From Porogramme epimiltina (Eukaryota > Basidiomycota > Agaricomycetes > Polyporales > Polyporaceae), in contig FTLJ01000206.1 in NCBI GenBank assembly GCA_900155495.1, positions 1-64,000 on the forward strand: a stretch of DNA of 64,000 nucleotides. Reading direction: 5' to 3'. Both the position numbers and the translations under genes were made by a program. The notes under the pieces are model-generated. The model saw only the letters and a program-made list of their open reading frames with translations, ran no database searches and was not told the DNA's origin. Shown here piece after piece: positions 56,938 to 64,000 of the stretch (position 1 is the stretch's first letter; the number at the start of each line of letters is the position of its first letter).

Positions 56938-59039
56938 TCATGCACGTACGCCAGCTACAGCATCCATCTCGTTGGCGAACATATCCTCTACCTCCCCGCG
57001 CCTATAGAAGGACACCGTTAACACGTCGTACAAAAACATCGCAGAACAGAATGAGCACTCACCGGACGTTCCCCTTTTCCTGTCAGCCCGCAGAACAACA
57101 TGCGAACAAAACAGTGAGCGAGCTCACATCGCCCCACTAGGCTCGCCACTCACCTTGGTCCGTGGAAGCTCGCCCTTCGCGACAACAAACACGCGCGCGG
57201 CATCTTCGATGCGCTCGTGCGCGAACACACGCGCGTTGCGGTCCGCAATACGCTTGACGACGAGCCGGGCGAGGTCGGCGCGCGCCTGATCGCTATCGTC
57301 GCCTCCCCGCTTGTCAGCCTCGACGACCAAACATGGCAGTGCGCGCCCAGTCCCGACGACCACCGCATCGTGGATCAGGTCCGCGCACGCCGCCCGCACG
57401 TAGTCTTCCGCCGACCTGCACCACGCACCCCATTCAGCCAATAGAACACGGGAGAGCGCGGCACAGAGGAATAGGCGCGCACGCAACCACTGCTCACTTT
57501 GTGTCGCAAAAGCCGACGAGAAGCTTGATCCAATCGCCTGCGCGGCCCCGGTAGACCCATCCGTCGAACGCGCGCGCGAACAGGTCGCCGGTGTGGTAGT
57601 ACCCGTCCTCGGCGCACAGCGACGGCGGCGGACAGTCATCCGTGCCGGCCGGCACGACCGCCTCGTACAGCGCGCTGTGGGCGGCCGTGCCCGAGTCCTC
57701 TTCGCTGGAATACGGGAGGAACGTGACGCTGACGCCAGGGATAGGGCGCATAGCGCGGTCTGCGGCGTCCTTGCCGTAGCGCGACCTGAGCAGTTGAGCT
57801 ATAGGAAACACATGAGTAACACGACGCCAGGGAGATTCTTAAGCATGTGGCATTCACCCGTCTCTGTGGTCCCGTACGAGCACTGTTGAAGACGCAAATC
57901 AGCCCCGGTGTAAAGAATTTGGCCAGCGATGAGCACTTACGATGATGTTGAGACCGTTCGTGTATGCCCAGTCTTCGTTGTCCTTGTTGAGGGCAACACC
58001 TGTATGGGCTATCTGCTTCAATCCCTTCAGGGCTGCGCCAATTTCAGGGTCGCTTCGGGCAGCGTTGATGAGATCGGAGAGGAATGTCGCATATAGGCCC
58101 AAGGTGTTGAGTTTGCACACCCGTATAAGCCCCAGAAGTTCCTGTGGCCCGACAGACATGGAGGATGTCTGAGCGGTGCACCCGCCAATGTGGACGGATG
58201 CAATGAAGCCTGTGTATGGGGCAGCCGCATATTCGAGGTCCTAAGTAAGACGAGATATGCGAGAGTGCAACTCACAATGAAAAGACGCAACGTGCGCCAG
58301 ATTCCCGACAGTGTTCCACACCATCTGCGCCCCGTCCGGGAGACCCCACAAATCAGCATTGAACTTGTTCACGAGCGTCGAGCGGATCATTTTGAACGTG
58401 TTGGGTATGATCTTGGGAGTCGTCCCCGTCGTCCCCGACGAGTGGAAGAGCGCCGCGGTGTCGTCCGGGGCTACCGCGACATCCGTGGTGAACTTCAGCT
58501 CGTGCCCCTTCACGGTAGCCGAGTGTATGAGTTGCTTTATCTTTGCTTCATCCAGAGATGGGATCAGTGGGAGTCTATTCTGGCCGGATATCTGGGGGAT
58601 GAGGGAAGAATCTGCGATAAGGACCTTCCCACCACTTTTCTCCAGGAGTTCAAGAATGACCGGGGAGTGGGTAAAAAAGGAGCCGAAGAACTGTGGGGTG
58701 TATCCCAGAGATGATACTGAGAGCGTATTGACGATGTCGGCGAGCTTCCGCCCGGTCAGCCTGCGTGGCAATATGCGTTGTAAGTGAGACGAGACGGCTT
58801 AAGGCTTTTGAGGACGCGTACCAGAAGCCCACAACTTCAAAGCGTTTCAGGTTGAAGGGGGAGAGTGCGGCGCGCCAGTGCGTTTGCGCGACAGAGAGCT
58901 GCTGCTGGAGCTCGCGATAGGTGACTGAACCCCAGTTGTCTGAGCCAAGGTAACGACGAAATACGACACGGTTGGCGTATTGGTCTAACGAGGGTGAGAC
59001 CAAAGCCACGTAGTGGTTGTCGACGCTTGGAACTGCCAT
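56938..59039 (-). CDS. Stand-alone adenylate-forming enzyme, 546 aa
   Basis: ANL-superfamily adenylation enzyme that activates a carboxylic acid with ATP, closest in style to the A domain of fungal NRPS-like reductases. Exons: 59039-58822, 58760-58276, 58209-57941, 57882-57858, 57798-57498, 57415-57154, 57079-57063, 57001-56938, in frame to 546 residues. Core motifs are FHSSGTTGTTPK (A3, about 178-190), SYGTTETG (A5, 326-333), YYHTGDLF (A7, 399-406), YRGRAGDWIK (A8) and PRTKEKGNVRR (A10, around 520). It stops about 20 residues after A10, with no carrier (T) or reductase domain. The next 3' gene is the geranylgeranyltransferase on the other strand, so those domains are not simply split off. 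The natural substrate is unknown. Two exons are only 25 and 17 nt. Confidence 0.88.
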
Positions 59040-60946
59040 GGAGGGGGTTACTGACGTGATAGTTGCTGGACGAGTCAGGCAAGCATTCGCTGTTTTACGC
59101 TCCAGCCTCCGGCTACCTCCAGAAGGCTGTGAAATTCTTGCCCACACACCAGTATGCGCGCTGTTCCGCACGTCGGGCTTCTTGGACGTCCCCACAAGGT
59201 ACTGCGTGGGTTCAAGTTGGGGCTGGCCAGATATAGCAAAAAAAAAAGTCGTCACGTACCCGAAACCCCGCCGACGCTCATCAGCGCCAGAGAACCTGGG
59301 CGGTCGCGCCCACTACAGCTTCTAGCACCTGGCTCCAACTTCTGGAGTCACGGTAACAGATAATCTTGGTATTGAAAATGGAAGGATTTGATGTAGTGGA
59401 GAGTTCTAAGGGCACAAAAATGGACTTATTGACGGACACGAGCGCCATGTGGAAACCCTCAAGGCCTCAAGGTCTATGAGCGCACGGGAAATCACTCGAG
59501 CTATCGCTGATGTCATACCATCATGAGTCCCTAGTGTGTGGTGCCGGAAATGCGCCCGGGTTGGGAGTAGGGGAAGGGGCCGAAGCTTCCGACCTGCAGG
59601 GCTCGAATCACAACACGAGAGCTACTAAATGTCCAATTAAGTAGATCGCCAGAGAAGAGCATGATGGAATTACATGTTTAAGTGATATTCCCTGACAGAA
59701 GAACTGTATTATACTGCACCTTTTTGACGAATGGCTTGGTGAAGTTGGATGACACGTATATACGCTAGCAGGCGTATGTGGTGGCGGCTGCAAAGAGAGC
59801 CATCGGCCTCGAGGTTAGGGCTCGCTTAGTCATCCTTGTTTGATCGTATTTTTCTACCGTGGCAAGAGTGGTCTTCCAGCGCTTACACATCTATCCTTCC
59901 TTGTGTAGCCCCCCACTGCCTGTTCATCGACGTTCATCAGCTGGCAGGTAGTAGCGCTACATGCCTAGCTTGGGGAATTGTTCTGGGGCTACTGGACTGC
60001 AACGCCAACTCACGACATGGTTCTTCATTCATCCTTCTAGTAGCGCTGCCCGTAACACACATCGTTTGACACATCGTCTGAAAACCTGCACGACGCCAGC
60101 TCCTGAGCCAGACATCCTGGTTCATGATCCGGCCATTGACGGAAGATGGGGATCCTCCGAGCCACAAGGTAAGCTGTACGAGCCGCTGCGTGTCCCCTCG
60201 ATGACCGCCGCGGCTGCCGCGCCCTCGGGAGTGATTGGGTAATGAAAGTCATACGGCCCGACTGCGGACGTGTCCCGGCGTTCACTGGCCCCTGGGGCTA
60301 CCACGCCGCCCAACGTGGCGAGTTGTCATAGGACCAGGTTCATGAGAAGCAGCGAGGATGCCAGTTCGCTATGTGTTTTTCTCATCCATGTCTACCTTTG
60401 ACAGATGTATGCGCGCGCCGCTGTGCAGATCCCAGCGGCCTTGTTCAGCGCTATCGCGGCCGCGCACAGCAACGCTTATATGCTGCGTCACTAATAGATC
60501 GAACAATTCAAAGGCTTCATAGACGTCGTCATGATAAGCGAAACAAAGGGGGCTTTTCGTAGAGGGATACGGCAGGAGGGCGTCCAATGCCCGCCCCAAC
60601 CTGTATGTAGTAGTCGTCCCGTTTGTCTATCATACCAAGTATCTAACGCATTGAGTACCAGTATCCCTTACTAACGCCTTTCGAAATCAACGTAGCGTGT
60701 TCGGCCCAATCTCCGACGGAACCTGTGATAGGATGTCAGCGACGCGAGGAGCTGTCAGTGGTGCCTGGAGCAAGAATGATCGGGCGCTAGGCGCTCGGCA
60801 CTCTGCCTCTGACCAACCTGTGTGCAATACTACGTGGCTTCGGCACAGGTAAAATATAGGCTCCTCATACATGCCTTAGAGGCTACGCGTTCGGCTCCTC
60901 ACTCTCGCTGTAGTCGACCTCACTCTGCTAGCACAAGCTTATACTC
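59040..60946. other. 1.9 kb intergenic with a possible gene relic
   Basis: Contains the upstream regions of the adenylation gene and the second HET gene. On the minus strand, 60599-60369 and 60313-60122 read like two pieces of protein (LCFAYHDDVYEAFELFDLL; GPYDFHYPITPEGAAAAAV) that could be exons of a lost or unfinished gene. I recognise no family and find no good join. The rest holds nothing I can name. Confidence 0.35.
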
Positions 60947-63925
60947 ATGTCGACAGCACCTGACCTTGAAGAGGTACGGTGTGACTCGATCGACCTAAAT
61001 GACGCTATAATTCCACTCACTTCAGACTATCTCTAGTTTTATCAGAAGAGACCGGCATTGGTGTCCTCCATAGAAAACATCGGGCAGCATCGAGCCACGT
61101 GGGCCTCCGACATTCGTCTTCTACGGAAAGCCTACAAGAAGAGCTCCTTCAGCCGCGAAATCCCCCTCGAAGAGCTCCACGCTCGTAGACCGGTGAAGAA
61201 TCTGATCTACTCCGTTTTCTACCGTCATATCCAGCACATCGTTGAACCAGATGTCTCAAGGCAAATCAATCCGGTTCTCGACTCCCTCCTATACACATGT
61301 CGGGCACTTGTAGCGTTCGTTGCCATCCCATGGAACCTCGGACAGCCTGAAAGCGCCGCGGAGTACTCTAGGCACATGGGGAGCATAACTTCAGTACTCC
61401 TCCTCCTCCTGACAACCATCTCTCCGTCTCGGCCCGCCGTGTGGTGCCCTCCGCGGCGCGTTTGGAGGTTCTCCTTGAAGATGATGCAAGTTTGGACCTA
61501 TCAAACAAAACTGAGATTCTTGGGGGAACATCAAAGCTCCCCTATGCCTTGGTCTCGGACATCCAGGGAAGAAATATTAGAATCCCACAGTAAGAAGCCC
61601 GCTTTTCGCCTTGCATTGCATTGTGCTCACCTATCTTGGGAACCCGTACTAGGAAGGAGCACCATCCCAATGCGCCCGCCGACTCCCCTCGTCATATCCG
61701 AGGAAGCCAAAGCCTCCTTCAATATGGTCTGCATACCTGATATGCTATGGCTTGGGGGAAGACACAATGGCTATCCGCGATGTACGTCGCTCGGCGAATA
61801 CACATGGGCACGTTGGACAGGGACACGGCGGTGCGATAAAGAGGATCAAGCACTCTGGCAATCAGCGATGACATTCGGGGTTTTCGAGACTATAAGCCCG
61901 TGGCATGTTCCAGAAGATCTCTTCCTTGAAACGCAATCCGATGGACGGGTGTTTTTCACGTTCAAGAACGCAAACGCTTTCCTCGTCCACTTACTCACCC
62001 ATTACATCGCTGCGGAAGACGAGCAAGTGAAAGTCACACGTGCTAGATATGCGCATACGGTGGTCCATCGGGCATCTCTCGCCATGGAGGAATCCCTCAA
62101 CAACGGCGGTGATAATGGAAATTACACCGTATTCCGAGGTCGGCTTGAGAAAGACCCTGAAATCCGGGATATATTCTGCAGCCTCTCTACTATGTTCGAC
62201 GCGCTCGTATATGTCTTTCATGGTATCGCCCAAGAAGGCGCCCTAGAACCTTCGTTACCGAGGCCCCAGTGGATCAGCAACTCCCGAGCGACAGCTGTCT
62301 ATCGCTCACGGAGGCTCGCGGCAGGATGGTGTCCATCTATTCGATCCAGTGAACTCCTGCAGTGGAAAGCCCTGCTTTATGCGCTCGAACCACCGGTACG
62401 GAACCATCCAGACGAACACCGAGGGTGCACCGAAGGCCACTGTATCGTTCATAACATCAATGACGACGATTACACCGTGCAGCACACCATACCCGACTGT
62501 ACCTGCAGCTTCCTCTCACCACCCCTCCCTGCCGTCCGCGATCTCCTTTCCGCCGGACGAATCCCCATCCTCTTCTACGACAATGGCTCCATCGATGTTG
62601 GATGCGCTGATGATAGGCCATATCTCGCTATCTCCCACGTCTGGGCGGACGGCCTCGGGAGCACGTCCGAGGCCGGAATACCAAAGTGCCAGGTTGAACG
62701 CATCAGCGCATTTGCGAACAGGCTTCTGCCTGGAGGGCGTGCAGCGTTCTGGGTGGACGCTCTCTGCGTCCCAGAGGACCGCGACCTGCGGAAGCGCGCA
62801 ATTCGCCTTATGGCCGAGACATACCGGTGCGCAGCAAAGGTGCTCGTCTTGGATTCAGGGATCCGTCGCTTGTGCTCGTTGTACAAGCCGCTCGAGGAGA
62901 ACTTGTTCAGGATCTCGACCTCCGCGTGGATGCAACGCGTATGGACCCTCCAGGAGGCCCTCCTTGCGATGGACCTCTACTTCGAGTTCGCCGGCGGTGA
63001 CATCGTCGCATCCCAATACCTCAATGAAGAAGCGGGCAAGGCACGTCTCGCGTCCGGCCTATGGTGGCACGCGTTCAGCCCCCTCCTCGCAGCGGTCGAG
63101 AATACCAACTCCCTGAGGGTGCTCATCGACCCGCGGGAGCGGGGCTCTGAGAAACGCTTGTTCGGCGAGATCACGGGCATGCTCTCCCGGCGGACAACGC
63201 AGAAGCCCGAGGATGAAGCTCTCGCCGTTGCGGGCCTGCTCGACGTCGACACCGGCACGCTTCTGCAGCACGACGACCAGGCGGCGCGCACGCGCACATT
63301 CCTCCTCGCCATCCGCACGATACCCGCACGCATCCTCTTCCGGCAGGAGGCCGGGTTGGTCCGTCTCCCCGACCGCCCGTACCGGTGGGCGCCGCGCTCG
63401 CTAACGGACGTCGGCCCCCTCGGGTGGGACTGCGGCGCTGCGGTGTGCGACGAGCGCGGGCTAACGACGGAACTCGAGATGGATGTGCTCGAGCTTAGGG
63501 CAGGCCCGACGCGCCTCGCAGACCTCTGCGCAGTGGAGAAGGCCTTCGTCGTCTTGTCGGGCAAAGTTTTCCTCATCAGGGTGGTAGATGAGTGCAACGA
63601 CTCGCTGCCGTTCGAGGAGGTCGATGCAATTGTGGCGCCTCCCGGAACATTCATTGATTCAGAGCAGGCGGGTGTGACCTGGGTTGCCGTTATGAAGGCC
63701 TCTCGAGGAGAGAATGGGGAAGGCAGCTCGTGCAATGGGGAGCCGATCAAGTATGAATTCGGGCTTATAGCCGGAGCACTGCCGATGGACGTGGATGGTT
63801 TGGCGCTAAAGCACTATTTCAAGCAATCCGAGGATGGGCACTGGGCCGTACGTGGCGAAGCGAACGATGGTGACACAATGACTTTGGAGGGCCATGCCTT
63901 TGCTTCTCGGGTGACTGTCATGTAG
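60947..63925 (+). CDS. HET-domain protein, 968 aa, two exons
   Basis: Paralogue of the HET gene at 9563-13327. Exons are 60947-60973 and 61046-63925, intron 72 nt. The ATG at 60947 (MSTAPDLEE) joins in frame to KRPALVSSIEN, while a start inside the long exon would need a non-ATG codon. Shared blocks with the other gene, in order: WLGG-x-H-x-GYP with SLGEYTW, GWCP, the Cys/His cluster at residues 466-497 (CTEGHC, H, Y, H, CTC, then FLSPP), and the HET domain from about 534. The HET domain carries AISHVWADGLGST, FWVDALCVP and MQRVWTLQEA. The N-terminus is about 230 residues shorter than in the first gene. A role in non-self recognition or cell death is known for the family in ascomycetes and only inferred here. 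The gene is complete within the window. Confidence 0.88.
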
Positions 63926-64000
63926 GTTCGTAGGGACGACAGAGGCAGAACAGTAGCGTGCATAGATCTAATCATTACATTCATGCAAGGGGATTTGCCA

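Overview
The window looks like a chromosomal segment of a filamentous basidiomycete (Agaricomycetes, possibly Polyporales; the order is a guess). Genes are cut by many short GT-AG introns (mostly 47-82 nt). The families are typical of mushroom genomes: HET-domain proteins, F-box proteins, Dal5-like and monocarboxylate-type MFS transporters, type-B carboxylesterase, Tgl2-like lipase, and a stand-alone adenylation enzyme. I rebuilt gene models by hand from reading frame, splice sites and family knowledge. Exon coordinates are given in the entries.

Layout. 1-9.5 kb is GC-rich at first and gene-poor, with two tiny intronless TATA-driven genes (49 and 43 codons) whose products share a C-terminal motif. 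9.5-13.3 kb is a four-exon HET-domain gene on the minus strand. 13.9-25.4 kb holds two near-identical 13-exon Dal5-like transporter genes inside a 3 kb segmental duplication, separated by an F-box gene. 25.9-27.7 and 33.6-36.0 kb are two copies of another duplicated element carrying a very GC-rich ORF of unknown function. They flank a large 10-intron gene of unknown family with one apparent reading-frame break.

37-44 kb has a charged hypothetical protein, a secreted type-B carboxylesterase, a Tgl2-like lipase and a 77-aa Tudor-like (DUF2945-type) protein. 44-53 kb has a second F-box gene, a monocarboxylate-type transporter, a 498-aa protein of unknown function and a seven-TM-type membrane protein. 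54-59 kb has a decayed short-chain dehydrogenase, the beta subunit of protein geranylgeranyltransferase I, and an adenylate-forming enzyme that converges on it. The window closes at 61-64 kb with a second HET-domain gene, homologous to the first over its C-terminal two thirds.

The genes do not form one obvious pathway. The region reads as ordinary housekeeping and metabolic genes mixed with duplicated accessory material. The strongest candidates for something undescribed are the paired PVFF mini-proteins, the Cys/His module preceding the HET domain, the GC-AG intron whose pyrimidine tract has become a microsatellite, and the duplicated GC-rich element. Intergenic stretches where I see nothing are stated as such.
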